DNA of 27,900 nucleotides from an uncultured Bacilli bacterium (GCA_944331885.1 CALVJF010000004.1:1-27900); one strand, 5' to 3'. Positions 13,953 to 21,899 are shown, counted from the first letter of the stretch. Program-made: numbers and translations. Notes: generated from the sequence alone by a model not told the origin.

Positions 13953-13981
13953 ATTATATGTGTATTTTTTACACTTGTCAA
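13953..13981 (-). promoter_or_regulatory. Consensus promoter of the Nudix regulator
   Basis: Minus-strand TTGACA (13981-13976), exactly 17 bp, TATAAT (13958-13953). The palindromic operator fills the spacer, so a bound repressor would exclude RNA polymerase. Confidence 0.85.
13960..13974. promoter_or_regulatory. Palindromic operator, copy 1, in the Nudix regulator promoter
   Basis: GTGTA, 5 bp, TACAC, lying inside the 17-bp spacer of a perfect promoter. The identical core at 13214-13228 makes it very likely to be the binding site of the encoded Nudix-winged-helix protein. Confidence 0.7.
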
Positions 13982-13998
13982 TTAAAAAACTTTCTATT

Positions 13999-14622
13999 TT
14001 ATTTTCTTACTGTCAAATTTAAATCTTTACTAGGCATATATTCTTTAATATACCAATTAATAAATTGAGCAGTAGCTGAAGTATGATTATCTTTTCTTTC
14101 ACGTCTTTCAGTTTCACTCATTTCAGCCAATGTTTTATTACATCCTTTAGGAATGAAAACATACCATAAATTTGATTTAGCTTTATTAGTTTGATTACCT
14201 CTAATAGTAGTTGCTAATGTTCCTTCACTAATGCCATAGAATGTATAAAATTCTTGACCATCAAAAAATGTTAAGCAATCTACAAAGCGGCACTGGCGAT
14301 TTGTAGTCTTTTGCATTTTTTCTAATAAACTTTTAATATCCGTGCTTATGCCACTTCGTTTAGCAAAAGCGCCTGGATATCCTGGATTATTAGGATAATC
14401 ATCAATATAAAAACCAGTATCAGCAGCAAAACAAGGTGCTTTTACTAATTTAAATGCTTCAGTTACTTTAAAACGGGATATAGTTGTAATATCATTTATA
14501 TCTGGTTCAATAAAATCGGCTTTTAAGAAATTAATATTTACACCTTTTTCGATAAAGTGTTCTTTGACTGAAATAAACTTACCATAATTTCCAGTTACAT
14601 AAGTTAAATTAAAATTTAACAT
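13999..14622 (-). CDS. Non-canonical purine NTP pyrophosphatase, HAM1/RdgB-like
   Basis: A 207-residue enzyme of the ITPase family, which hydrolyses dITP, ITP and XTP to monophosphates and keeps deaminated purines out of nucleic acids. Motifs: the N-terminal TGNYGKF (about residues 10-16), the catalytic segment ADTGFYIDDYPNNPGYPGAF (about 68-87), FVDCLTFFDG (about 112-121), FYGISEGTL and the end block TLAEMSETERRERKDNHTS. The sequence is divergent from classical RdgB (SHTANPGK, DSGL); here the first motif is TGNYGK and the second is ADTGF, so it belongs to a side branch. The ribosome site AGAGGAGG is buried in a 14-bp hairpin, so expression is probably conditional. Confidence 0.85.
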   Translation of the reverse strand: MLNFNLTYVTGNYGKFISVKEHFIEKGVNINFLKADFIEPDINDITTISRFKVTEAFKLVKAPCFAADTGFYIDDYPNNPGYPGAFAKRSGISTDIKSLLEKMQKTTNRQCRFVDCLTFFDGQEFYTFYGISEGTLATTIRGNQTNKAKSNLWYVFIPKGCNKTLAEMSETERRERKDNHTSATAQFINWYIKEYMPSKDLNLTVRK

Positions 14623-14629
14623 AAAAAAT

Positions 14630-14664
14630 ACCTCCTCTTTTGTAATAATAACAAAAGAAGAGGT
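14630..14664 (-). promoter_or_regulatory. Hairpin masking the ribosome site of the HAM1-like gene
   Basis: On the minus strand ACCTCTTCTTTTGT (14664-14651) pairs over 14 positions with ACAAAAGAGGAGGT (14643-14630), with one U-G wobble and a 7-nt loop. The 3' arm is the ribosome site itself, seven bases before the ATG, and ATTTTTT follows the stem, so it could also act as an attenuator or terminator for transcripts from clpB and the WYL gene. Confidence 0.75.
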
Positions 14665-14674
14665 AATATATGCG

Positions 14675-15154
14675 TCACTTATAAATTTCTTTTAATTCTT
14701 CAATACTTCTAATTCGATTAAGGTAAAAATGTCTAATTTCATTTTTATTTTCACAGTATGCTGCAATTCCCCATTCATTTCCTAATAACAATAAATTATA
14801 AGGATGAATAATTCGTTTAGATAAAGATTTTTTGTTCTTACTATAATATTCTATATAACATTTTTGCTTTTGCTTAATTGCTTTTTCCAATTTATTATAT
14901 ATTTTTTTACTGTTTAAATCTATAGGTTTGGGATTGATAAATCTTTGAGGAATAGTAACATTTTGACGCAAAACATAACCACCATATGGTCCTTTGATAG
15001 TTTCTATATAGATACCAGCTTTTTCTAGCTCATCTTTATAAATCCTTATCATCCTTGGTGATACTTCCAATTTTTCTGATAATTCAGCAATCTTATATTT
15101 GTGTCCGTTGCTTAGATATTGAAGCATATCAAGTACATTGCTAACTTTTGACAT
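14675..15154 (-). CDS. Helix-turn-helix/WYL-domain transcription regulator
   Basis: A 159-residue protein. Residues 1-60 form a DeoR/HTH_11-type winged helix (VLDMLQYLSNGHKYKIAELS, EKLEVSPRMIRIYKDELEKAG, here in two pieces) ending in a wing GPYGGYVLR. Residues ~90-155 form a short WYL-like domain (YIEYYSKNKKSLSKRIIHPYNLL; WGIAAYC; HFYLNRIRSIEEL) in which the W-Y-L triplet has become W-G-I. WYL domains sense ligands or nucleic acid; the C-terminal extension of full-length members is missing. ATG 15154 follows GAGGAATGATATT; a TTG five codons earlier is also open. It lies 33 bp after clpB with no terminator between, so it is part of the heat-shock transcript. Confidence 0.82.
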   Translation of the reverse strand: MSKVSNVLDMLQYLSNGHKYKIAELSEKLEVSPRMIRIYKDELEKAGIYIETIKGPYGGYVLRQNVTIPQRFINPKPIDLNSKKIYNKLEKAIKQKQKCYIEYYSKNKKSLSKRIIHPYNLLLLGNEWGIAAYCENKNEIRHFYLNRIRSIEELKEIYK

Positions 15155-15187
15155 AATATCATTCCTCAAAGTTATAATAAATCATTA

Positions 15188-17305
15188 TTAATATTTACAC
15201 AATAGTTTATTGTCTTGGTAGTCAATAGTAATATTACTATTATTTTTTATTTTATCTAAAACTATATCCATAGCTATCATTGTTTCAACATTATCTGAAA
15301 CAAATCTTTTTATAGGACGAGCGCCAAAATTTTCATCATATGAACTATTAATTATATAATCTCTAGCAGAAGGCGTTAATTTAATAGTAATATTACGATC
15401 TTTTAAGCGCAATTCAACTTCTTGAATAATTTTGTCAAGAATTTTGTAAACAACATCTTTAGACAATGAATTAAAGTATACTATTTCGTCAACACGATTT
15501 AAAAATTCTGGTTTGAATGTGCGATGTAATTCTTGATTAATTAATTCATCTTTATTTGGTAATTTTTCAAGAATGTAATCACTACCAATATTACTTGTCA
15601 TAATTATAATTGTATTTTTAAAGTCTACTGTTCTTCCTTGAGAATCAGTGATTCTTCCGTCATCAAGTATTTGCAATAAAATATTAAATACATCATGATG
15701 TGCTTTTTCTATTTCATCAAATAAAACGATGCTATAAGGATTACGACGAACAGCTTCAGTAAGTTGTCCTCCTTCTTCGTAGCCCACATATCCTGGAGGA
15801 GCTCCTACTAGACGAGATACATTGTGAGCTTCCATATATTCAGACATATCTATTCTTATCATATGACGATCATCGTCAAAAAGTTCGTAAGCTAAAGTTT
15901 TAGCTACTTCGGTTTTACCTACTCCAGTTGGTCCAAGGAAAATAAATGAACCAATTGGACGATTTGGATCTTTAATTCCAGCTCGAGCACGAATTATGGC
16001 ATTGACAACTTTTTCAATAGCTTGTTCTTGCCCCATAACACGTTTTTCCATATTTGCTTTTAAGTTTACTAATTTTTCTTTTTCACTTTCTACTAATTTA
16101 GTAATTGGGACATTAGTCCATTTAGCAATAATATTAGCAATATCATCTTCAGTTACTTCATCACGTATTAGTTCATTTTTATTATTCTTTTTTAGTTCTT
16201 CAAGTTCATTTTCTAATTTTGGAATATCGCCGTGACGTAAACGAGCTGCTGTATCCAAATCATAATTATTTTCGGCATTAGCCAATAAATGACGATATTT
16301 TTCTAATAGTTCTTTCTTTTCTTGAATTTTGTTATTTACTTCTTTCTCTTGCTCAAAGTCTTCTTTTAATTTTGCTTCCTTTAATTTTAATTCATATAAT
16401 TCATTATCAATATCTTGTAATCTTTGTTTAGATGATTCATCTTTTTCTTTTTTTAAAGCTTGACGTTCAATTTCAAGAATCATTATTTTACGAGTTAGTT
16501 CATCTAATGCAACAGGGACACTATCCATCTCAACTTTTATTGTTGCACAAGCTTCATCAACTAAGTCAATAGCTTTATCTGGTAAATAACGATCAGTAAT
16601 ATAACGATCAGATAAAGTAGCAGCCGCAACTAAGGCACGATCTTTAATGGTTACGCCATGATGAATTTCAAAACGTTCTTTTAAACCACGAAGAATGGCA
16701 ATTGTATCTTCAACATTTGGAGCACTAACAATGATTTTTTGAAATCTTCTTTCAAGAGCTCCATCTTTCTCAATATATTTTCGATATTCATTTAATGTTG
16801 TTGCACCAATACATTTAATAGTTCCACGAGCTAGCATTGGTTTTAGCATATTACCAACATTCATGCTACCTTCAGCTTCACCAGCACCAACAATCATATG
16901 AATTTCATCGATAAACATAATTATATTGCCATCTGATTCTTCAATCTTTTTTAATACTGCTTTTAATCTTTCTTCAAACTCACCACGATATTTAGCACCG
17001 GCTACTAATGAAGCTAAATCTAGTTCCCAAATAGTTTTATTTTTTAAACTATTAGGAACATCACCACTAACTATACGTAGGGCTAAACCTTCAACTATAG
17101 CTGTTTTTCCGACACCTGGTTCACCGATTAAAACTGGGTTGTTCTTGGTTTTACGAGATAATATCCTGGTAATACTACGGATTTCATCATCTCGACCAAT
17201 AACTGGGTCGATTTTATTTTCTTTAGCCAATTTCACGATATCTCGACCATATTTAGTCAAAACATCTTCTTCTGGCTGATTATTATATATATTTCCAATG
17301 TTCAT
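15188..17305 (-). CDS. clpB: ClpB-type disaggregase lacking the N-terminal domain
   Basis: A 705-residue Hsp100 AAA+ ATPase that threads aggregated proteins with DnaK. It has AAA-1 with GEPGVGKT (residues 61-68) and IIMFIDEIH (~130); the aromatic pore loop AKYRGEFEERL; a middle coiled-coil domain (about residues 260-380, rich in Lys/Glu) that marks ClpB rather than ClpC/ClpE; AAA-2 with GPTGVGKT (~455), VLFDEIEKAH, the pore loop GYVGYEEGGQ, and sensor-2 NFGARPIKR near the end. Full ClpB is about 860 residues; here the substrate-binding N-domain is absent and the protein starts at the linker (LTKYGRDIVKLA). The ATG has AAAGGTG. A CIRCE-covered consensus promoter precedes it, so HrcA control is expected. 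The WYL gene follows. Confidence 0.95.
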   Translation of the reverse strand: MNIGNIYNNQPEEDVLTKYGRDIVKLAKENKIDPVIGRDDEIRSITRILSRKTKNNPVLIGEPGVGKTAIVEGLALRIVSGDVPNSLKNKTIWELDLASLVAGAKYRGEFEERLKAVLKKIEESDGNIIMFIDEIHMIVGAGEAEGSMNVGNMLKPMLARGTIKCIGATTLNEYRKYIEKDGALERRFQKIIVSAPNVEDTIAILRGLKERFEIHHGVTIKDRALVAAATLSDRYITDRYLPDKAIDLVDEACATIKVEMDSVPVALDELTRKIMILEIERQALKKEKDESSKQRLQDIDNELYELKLKEAKLKEDFEQEKEVNNKIQEKKELLEKYRHLLANAENNYDLDTAARLRHGDIPKLENELEELKKNNKNELIRDEVTEDDIANIIAKWTNVPITKLVESEKEKLVNLKANMEKRVMGQEQAIEKVVNAIIRARAGIKDPNRPIGSFIFLGPTGVGKTEVAKTLAYELFDDDRHMIRIDMSEYMEAHNVSRLVGAPPGYVGYEEGGQLTEAVRRNPYSIVLFDEIEKAHHDVFNILLQILDDGRITDSQGRTVDFKNTIIIMTSNIGSDYILEKLPNKDELINQELHRTFKPEFLNRVDEIVYFNSLSKDVVYKILDKIIQEVELRLKDRNITIKLTPSARDYIINSSYDENFGARPIKRFVSDNVETMIAMDIVLDKIKNNSNITIDYQDNKLLCKY

Positions 17306-17331
17306 AATTTCACCTTTCTTTCTAGGTAAGA

Positions 17332-17360
17332 ATTATAGCACTACTTTTAGCACTTGTCAA
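17332..17360 (-). promoter_or_regulatory. Consensus sigma-A promoter of clpB
   Basis: Minus-strand TTGACA (17360-17355), 17 bp, TATAAT (17337-17332) with an extended TG. It overlaps the CIRCE operator; the -35 also contains the stop codon region of the upstream gene. Confidence 0.9.
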
Positions 17361-17373
17361 TACAGAGTGCTAA
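17347..17373. promoter_or_regulatory. CIRCE operator (HrcA binding site)
   Basis: TTAGCACTT, 9 bp, GAGTGCTAA on the plus strand; only one base differs from the CIRCE consensus TTAGCACTC-N9-GAGTGCTAA. It covers the -35 and part of the spacer of the clpB promoter, the position expected for HrcA repression. The hrcA gene itself is not in the window. Confidence 0.92.
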
Positions 17374-18001
17374 TTATGTTTAGAAATTTATTATTATTTA
17401 GATATTCTTGATATGTACGATACCAATTTTGAAAATATTTATTGTTGTTGTGTCTTTTTATAATAAGTGTAATTTCAGAATATTGATAAAACTTATCAAG
17501 TTCTTTAGTATCCTCTACTACAAGAGGTATAAGTAGTTTTTCTAATGAAGTCTTTTGGTGAGATTTTAATTTAACTTTTAAATAACTAATGCCAATATTT
17601 AAAAATAAATAATCTATTGAATTTTTATTTACCCAACTTTTAGTTATTAAATAATTACTGTCTGTGAAACTAATGCAAATTTTAAGACGTTGAAAGTATT
17701 TTTTACGGGAATCAATATTAATTATATTTTTTTCTCCTTCTAATAATAAAGATTTATATAAATCCTTGCTGATATCAACAATGCAATATTTATAATCAAA
17801 GTAAATATTAATATTCTTTATACCATCATCACTATGATATTTTAAATATTCTTCTTTATTTGAATAAAAATAGGCATTAGAAAGTAATGTGTTTAATGGG
17901 ATTAGAGTAATTTGACTAATTAGTTCACACGCATAGTTACGCTTAGTAAAAATTATTTCTTGCCATATTGGAATAAAATATCCAGGAATTATTTTGGACA
18001 T
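17357..18001 (-). CDS. Hypothetical protein, unknown function
   Basis: I do not recognise this 214-residue protein. It is very rich in Lys, Asn, Ile and Tyr, has no signal peptide or membrane segment, and mixes short predicted strands and helices (LISQITLIPLNTLLSNAYF; IKNINIYFDYKYCIVDIS; RLKICISFTDSNYLI). The two halves might be related beta-rich folds, but I cannot show it. AGGAGAGTGATAAC precedes the ATG. It lies after the leuS terminator as an independent unit, and its last codons and stop (S-T-L-Y-stop) are inside the CIRCE element of clpB, so its C-terminus is constrained by that operator. Confidence 0.7.
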   Translation of the reverse strand: MSKIIPGYFIPIWQEIIFTKRNYACELISQITLIPLNTLLSNAYFYSNKEEYLKYHSDDGIKNINIYFDYKYCIVDISKDLYKSLLLEGEKNIINIDSRKKYFQRLKICISFTDSNYLITKSWVNKNSIDYLFLNIGISYLKVKLKSHQKTSLEKLLIPLVVEDTKELDKFYQYSEITLIIKRHNNNKYFQNWYRTYQEYLNNNKFLNIISTLY

Positions 18002-18050
18002 GTTATCACTCTCCTATTATTAATATAAACGATAACAATGTAATTTCCTT

Positions 18051-18079
18051 TAAAAAAACACTAACTATAAGTTAGCGTT
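18051..18079 (-). terminator. Terminator of leuS
   Basis: Minus-strand AACGCTAACT, loop TAT, AGTTAGTGTT (arms 18079-18070 and 18066-18057, one G-U) followed by TTTTT. The stem begins inside the leuS stop codon. Confidence 0.88.
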
Positions 18080-20475
18080 TATTTAACAACTATATTTACA
18101 ATCCGATTAGGTATGATGATTATTTTAACTATCTCTTTATTTTCAAGGTGTTTTTGAACGTTTTCTTCTTGTAATGCTTTAGCTTTTATTGATTCTTCAT
18201 TTTCGTCTGTCATAACTTTAATACTAGCACGCAATTTACCATTTACTTGAACCCCAATTTCTTTTTCATTGGAAACCAATTTATTAGAATCATATGTTGG
18301 CCATTGGGATTCAACAAATCTTGGTCCTAAATTATATTGTTCATTCAATTCTTCAGTAATGTGTGGTGCTATTGGATTAAGTAAATGTAAAATAATTCGA
18401 TATTCTTTTTTAGTTATTGTTTCTTGCTCATCTAATTTATTTAATAGAATCATTAATGCTGAAACAGCAGTATTATAATTCATAGTTAAGATGTCATCAG
18501 TAACTTTTTTAATTGTTTGATTAAATATTATTTCAAGATTAGAATTAATATCGTTTTTATCAATTAATTTATCGGCAATTCTTTCAATGCGATCAAGAAA
18601 CCTTTTGCAACCTTTAAGTCCATTTTCACTCCATGAAGCGTCATGTTCATAGTCACCAATAAACATTTCATATACTCTTAGGGCATCAGCTCCATATGCT
18701 TTGACCATGTCATCTGGATTAATAACATTGCCTTTACTTTTGCTCATTTTTTCACCATTTTCACCGAGAATCATACCATGAGCAACACGTTTTTTAAATG
18801 GTTCTTTAAATGGTACTAAGCCTTGATTATATAGGAATTGATGCCAGAATCTAGCATACAATAGATGTCTGGTTGCGTGTTCCATGCCACCATTATAATA
18901 ATCAACCATGCCCCAATATTTCATAGCATCTTGTGATACAAACTCTTTATCGTTATGGGCATCCATGTAGCGAAGCCAATACCAACTGCTTCCAGCCCAA
19001 TTTGGCATAGTATCAGTTTCTCTTTTGGCAGGTTTGCCACATTTTGGACAAGTTGTATTTACCCATTCAGGAATATTGGCAAGTGGACTTTCGCCAGTTT
19101 CTGTTGGCTCATAATTTTCAACATTTGGTAACAAAACAGGTAATTCCTCTTCAGGTACTGGGACCCAGCCACAATCATCACAATAAATCATCGGAATTGG
19201 TTCGCCCCAGAATCTTTGGCGAGAAAAAATCCAATCTTGTAAACGATAATTAATAGTTTTATGACCAATATGCTTTTCCTCAAGGTATTTTAGCATTTTA
19301 GCTATAGCTTCATTTTTAGTTTTAATTCCGTTTAAGAATTCACTATTGATCATTTCGCCATCACCAACATATGGCAAGTTATTTGTTCCGTCAGTTATAA
19401 CTGGAATAATGTCGATATTGAATTTTTTAGCAAAAGCATAATCACGTTCATCATGGGCAGGAACAGCCATAATGGCTCCTGTTCCATAACTTGCTAAAAC
19501 ATAATCACTAATCCAAATTGGAACTTCTTGATTATTTACAGGGTTGATAGCGGTTAACCCTTTAATTAAAACACCAGTTTTTTCTTTAGTGGCATCCGTA
19601 CGTTCAATATCGGTTTTAGACTTTGCTTCTTCCTGATATTGACGTACACTTTCTAAGTTTTGAATTCGATCTTGATATTTTTCTAAATAAGGATGTTCTG
19701 GACTCATAACCATGAAAGTTACGCCAAATAACGTATCAGCTCGAGTTGTAAATACTTTTAATACATCATCAGTATCTTTAATTGGAAATTCTACTTCGGC
19801 ACCTTCGCTTTTACCAATCCAATTAATTTGAGCAACTTTAATTTTATCCATAAAATCGGTATCTTTAAGGCCATCAAGTAAAGATTCGGCATAGCTGCGC
19901 ATTTTGAGCATCCATTGACTTTTTAATTTTTTAGTTGTTTTAGAGCCACATCTTTCACAAACGCCACCAGCTGCATCTTCGTTAGATAAGCCAGTTTTAC
20001 ATTGAGGACACCAATTTATTTCTTTTTCAGCTTTATAAGCCATATCATGTTTGACAAACTGTAAAAATTGCCATTGAGTCCACTTATAATATTCAGGATC
20101 AGTCGTAGCAAACTCACGACTCCAATCGAAACTCATTCCTAAATCTTGAATTTGACTTTTAAAAGTCACAATATTTTCTTGGACTGCTTGAGATGGATGG
20201 ATTTTATTTTTAATAGCGTATTGTTCTGCTGGAGCACCAAATGCGTCCCATCCCATTGGAAATAAGACATTAAATCCCTGCATTCGTTTTAAACGAGCCA
20301 TTGCATCTAAAGCTGTATAACTTCTAACGTGTCCTACATGTAAACCACTTCCAGATGGATATGGAAATTCAACTAAAATATAATATTTTTCTTTTGGGCT
20401 ATTATTTTGTGCTTCGAAGTATTTGCCATCTGCCCAAATTTTTTGCCATTTTTTTTCAATTTCTTTACAATTCAT
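18079..20475 (-). CDS. leuS: Leucyl-tRNA synthetase
   Basis: A 798-residue class Ia synthetase that charges tRNA-Leu. It has the HIGH motif as HVGH in FPYPSGSGLHVGHVRSYT (about residues 35-52), the zinc-binding CPQCKTGLSNEDAAGGVCERC region split as CPQC and CERC (about 155-178), the CP1 editing domain with the threonine-rich TTRADTLFG and the GTGAIMAVPAHDERDYAFA segment (about 332-350), KMSKSKGN (about 573-580), and the anticodon-binding tail ending with the small LeuRS C-terminal domain. Length is normal to slightly short. The start overlaps the upstream small membrane gene by 11 bp, and both follow a T-box with a Leu specifier, confirming identity. Confidence 0.98.
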   Translation of the reverse strand: MNCKEIEKKWQKIWADGKYFEAQNNSPKEKYYILVEFPYPSGSGLHVGHVRSYTALDAMARLKRMQGFNVLFPMGWDAFGAPAEQYAIKNKIHPSQAVQENIVTFKSQIQDLGMSFDWSREFATTDPEYYKWTQWQFLQFVKHDMAYKAEKEINWCPQCKTGLSNEDAAGGVCERCGSKTTKKLKSQWMLKMRSYAESLLDGLKDTDFMDKIKVAQINWIGKSEGAEVEFPIKDTDDVLKVFTTRADTLFGVTFMVMSPEHPYLEKYQDRIQNLESVRQYQEEAKSKTDIERTDATKEKTGVLIKGLTAINPVNNQEVPIWISDYVLASYGTGAIMAVPAHDERDYAFAKKFNIDIIPVITDGTNNLPYVGDGEMINSEFLNGIKTKNEAIAKMLKYLEEKHIGHKTINYRLQDWIFSRQRFWGEPIPMIYCDDCGWVPVPEEELPVLLPNVENYEPTETGESPLANIPEWVNTTCPKCGKPAKRETDTMPNWAGSSWYWLRYMDAHNDKEFVSQDAMKYWGMVDYYNGGMEHATRHLLYARFWHQFLYNQGLVPFKEPFKKRVAHGMILGENGEKMSKSKGNVINPDDMVKAYGADALRVYEMFIGDYEHDASWSENGLKGCKRFLDRIERIADKLIDKNDINSNLEIIFNQTIKKVTDDILTMNYNTAVSALMILLNKLDEQETITKKEYRIILHLLNPIAPHITEELNEQYNLGPRFVESQWPTYDSNKLVSNEKEIGVQVNGKLRASIKVMTDENEESIKAKALQEENVQKHLENKEIVKIIIIPNRIVNIVVK

Positions 20476-20824
20476 TATTTTTTCCCCACTTTCTTTCTAA
20501 GTATCGACCATATATTTCATATAGTGAATAAATTAGAGCAATTAATAAAACAAATGCAATTAAGAAGCGAAAAGCGTAATTGATTGGTAAAAAGTAAATT
20601 AAAGTAGCAACAAAAGAGATAATGGACGCATTAATAATAGCTGTAACAAATAAAACTCTTTGATAATTTAATATTTTTTTATTTAAATTATATTTTTTTA
20701 TAAAGAAATTTAATTCAGTTAATTTCTTATAATCTTTTCTTTTTAATTTTTGACAATAATTAAAATAGAAAACACCAAAAGTAATGATAAATACTGCTAT
20801 GGTAAAAATAATATTTCCTATCAT
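20465..20824 (-). CDS. Small membrane protein in the leuS T-box operon
   Basis: I do not recognise this 119-residue protein. Three hydrophobic segments (residues ~2-19 IGNIIFTIAVFIITFGVF; ~52-72; ~78-98 FRLIAFVLLIALIYSL-like) surround a basic loop (CQKLKRKDYKKL). The open frame extends into the T-box terminator (19 more codons), but GGAGGGATATT directly before ATG 20824 defines the start. It is the first gene of the leucine T-box transcript and overlaps leuS by 11 bp, so it should be coupled to leuS translation. Whether it helps leucine uptake or is only a passenger cannot be told from the sequence. Confidence 0.75.
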   Translation of the reverse strand: MIGNIIFTIAVFIITFGVFYFNYCQKLKRKDYKKLTELNFFIKKYNLNKKILNYQRVLFVTAIINASIISFVATLIYFLPINYAFRFLIAFVLLIALIYSLYEIYGRYLERKWGKNNEL

Positions 20825-20837
20825 AATATCCCTCCAA

Positions 20838-20870
20838 TAAAAAAACATTTTCGCATAAGGACGAAAATGT
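20838..20870 (-). terminator. T-box terminator hairpin of the leuS operon
   Basis: Minus-strand ACATTTTCG, 8-nt loop, CGAAAATGT (arms 20870-20862 and 20853-20845) followed by seven T. Confidence 0.9.
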
Positions 20871-21030
20871 CGTGGTACCACCTTAATTTGTAGAAAACTA
20901 CCTCTAAATTTTTAAAGGAATTACCCTATCACTCCAAAAGCAAGTTCATAAGTTATAATTAATAGTTTGCACCAACCACTATTTCTCTTAATAATTATTT
21001 GCTTATTACTACTCTTTTTTCTTCGCTTGT
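20838..21030 (-). promoter_or_regulatory. T-box leader with leucine specifier
   Basis: A full-size T-box. On the minus strand AAGCGAAGA and AGAGTAGTAA are the Stem I 5' side, AGAGAAATAGTGG with GGTTGGTGCAAAC is the distal loop, and GAACTTGCTTTTGGAGTG is the 3' side with specifier CTT (Leu) at 20944-20942. The T-box core AAGGTGGTACCACG is at 20884-20871; its bulge T fits the A73 of tRNA-Leu. A terminator hairpin follows. Uncharged tRNA-Leu should favour read-through into the small membrane gene and leuS. Confidence 0.93.
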
Positions 21031-21035
21031 TAACA

Positions 21036-21064
21036 ATTATACAATAAGTAGCAAATTATTTCAA
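21036..21064 (-). promoter_or_regulatory. Promoter of the leuS T-box transcript
   Basis: Minus-strand TTGAAA (21064-21059), 17 bp, TATAAT (21041-21036); the start would fall near 21029, just before Stem I. Confidence 0.85.
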
Positions 21065-21068
21065 GAGA

Positions 21069-21800
21069 TTAAATACTTTCAGTATTTGAGGTAAATTTAG
21101 GTAATATTTTTTTACTTATTGCTTTTTTTAAAGGTTCGTAACTTCCAGTTTTATTATTTTTGATAGTGATTTGATCTAAAGTTTTTTGATCGTACTTTAT
21201 TTCTCTTAAACCATATTCAAAGGCTTCAATAGAATATTCATTTGGATTATGAAAATCATCACTTCTATTCATATATACTAAATAGGTTTTTCCCTTTTCA
21301 ATTGTAATATCGTCACGGCTTGTATTATTTACATATAAATTCGAAGTATCTTTGTTTCCCATTAAGCGGGTAATTTTTGCTCTTTCAGTAGGATAAAGCG
21401 ACTTTAGATATTCAGCAAAAGATACAGTTCCTCCTAGCCTTAAAAAAGTGATTTTATTACTAGAAAAAGTTCCTTTTAAGGCTTTTATAATAGTTGCTTT
21501 TCCTGGAGTATAAGGCATAATATATTGATTTGTTTTTTCTCTATAAGTAGTAGCTTCATTTACTTCATCAACACGAATTATAGCTATGTATTCATGATTA
21601 GTATACATTTTGTCAAGGTCTTGGCAATTAAAAGCATAGCTAGCACTATAAGCAACATTATATATTTCTTTTTCGTTTTTTGGATTGTCAACAATTAGTT
21701 CATCATTTACAATTTTTGTTTTTTCTTTTGGAGTTTGAAAATTATATATAATAATTCCACTTGTAAGAATGAATAAGATAATTAGTAAATTTTTTTTCAT
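21069..21800 (-). CDS. Secreted or membrane-anchored protein of unknown function
   Basis: I do not recognise this 243-residue protein. It begins with a signal-anchor (MKKNLLIILFILTSGIIIY), with no cysteine suited for lipidation. The outer part contains a region with the pattern of a small beta-rich domain: YIAIIRVDEVNEATTYR, PGKATIIKALKGTF, ITFLRLGGTVSFAEYL and IEKGKTYLVYMNRSDD. This resembles exported proteins in which a turnover sequence reads A-x-V-x-x-x-L-K-G-x-F and ends in a G-x-x-Y-L-V-Y motif, but I cannot name the family. GGAAGGAAA precedes the ATG. It stands alone between the leuS T-box and the YebE-like gene. Confidence 0.72.
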   Translation of the reverse strand: MKKNLLIILFILTSGIIIYNFQTPKEKTKIVNDELIVDNPKNEKEIYNVAYSASYAFNCQDLDKMYTNHEYIAIIRVDEVNEATTYREKTNQYIMPYTPGKATIIKALKGTFSSNKITFLRLGGTVSFAEYLKSLYPTERAKITRLMGNKDTSNLYVNNTSRDDITIEKGKTYLVYMNRSDDFHNPNEYSIEAFEYGLREIKYDQKTLDQITIKNNKTGSYEPLKKAISKKILPKFTSNTESI

Positions 21801-21899
21801 TTTAATTTTCCTTCCTTTGGCTTTTATTAAATATATGATGTTTGACTTATTAAATTTGCTTTTTCCTAACTAGTTAAAAATAAGTCTTTGGATTATTAA

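Noticed and set aside
21835..21890. Possible leader hairpin GACTTATT/AATAAGTC upstream of the secreted unknown gene
   Set aside because: Eight AT-rich pairs across a long loop, no T tract and no overlap with the ribosome site; too weak to call.
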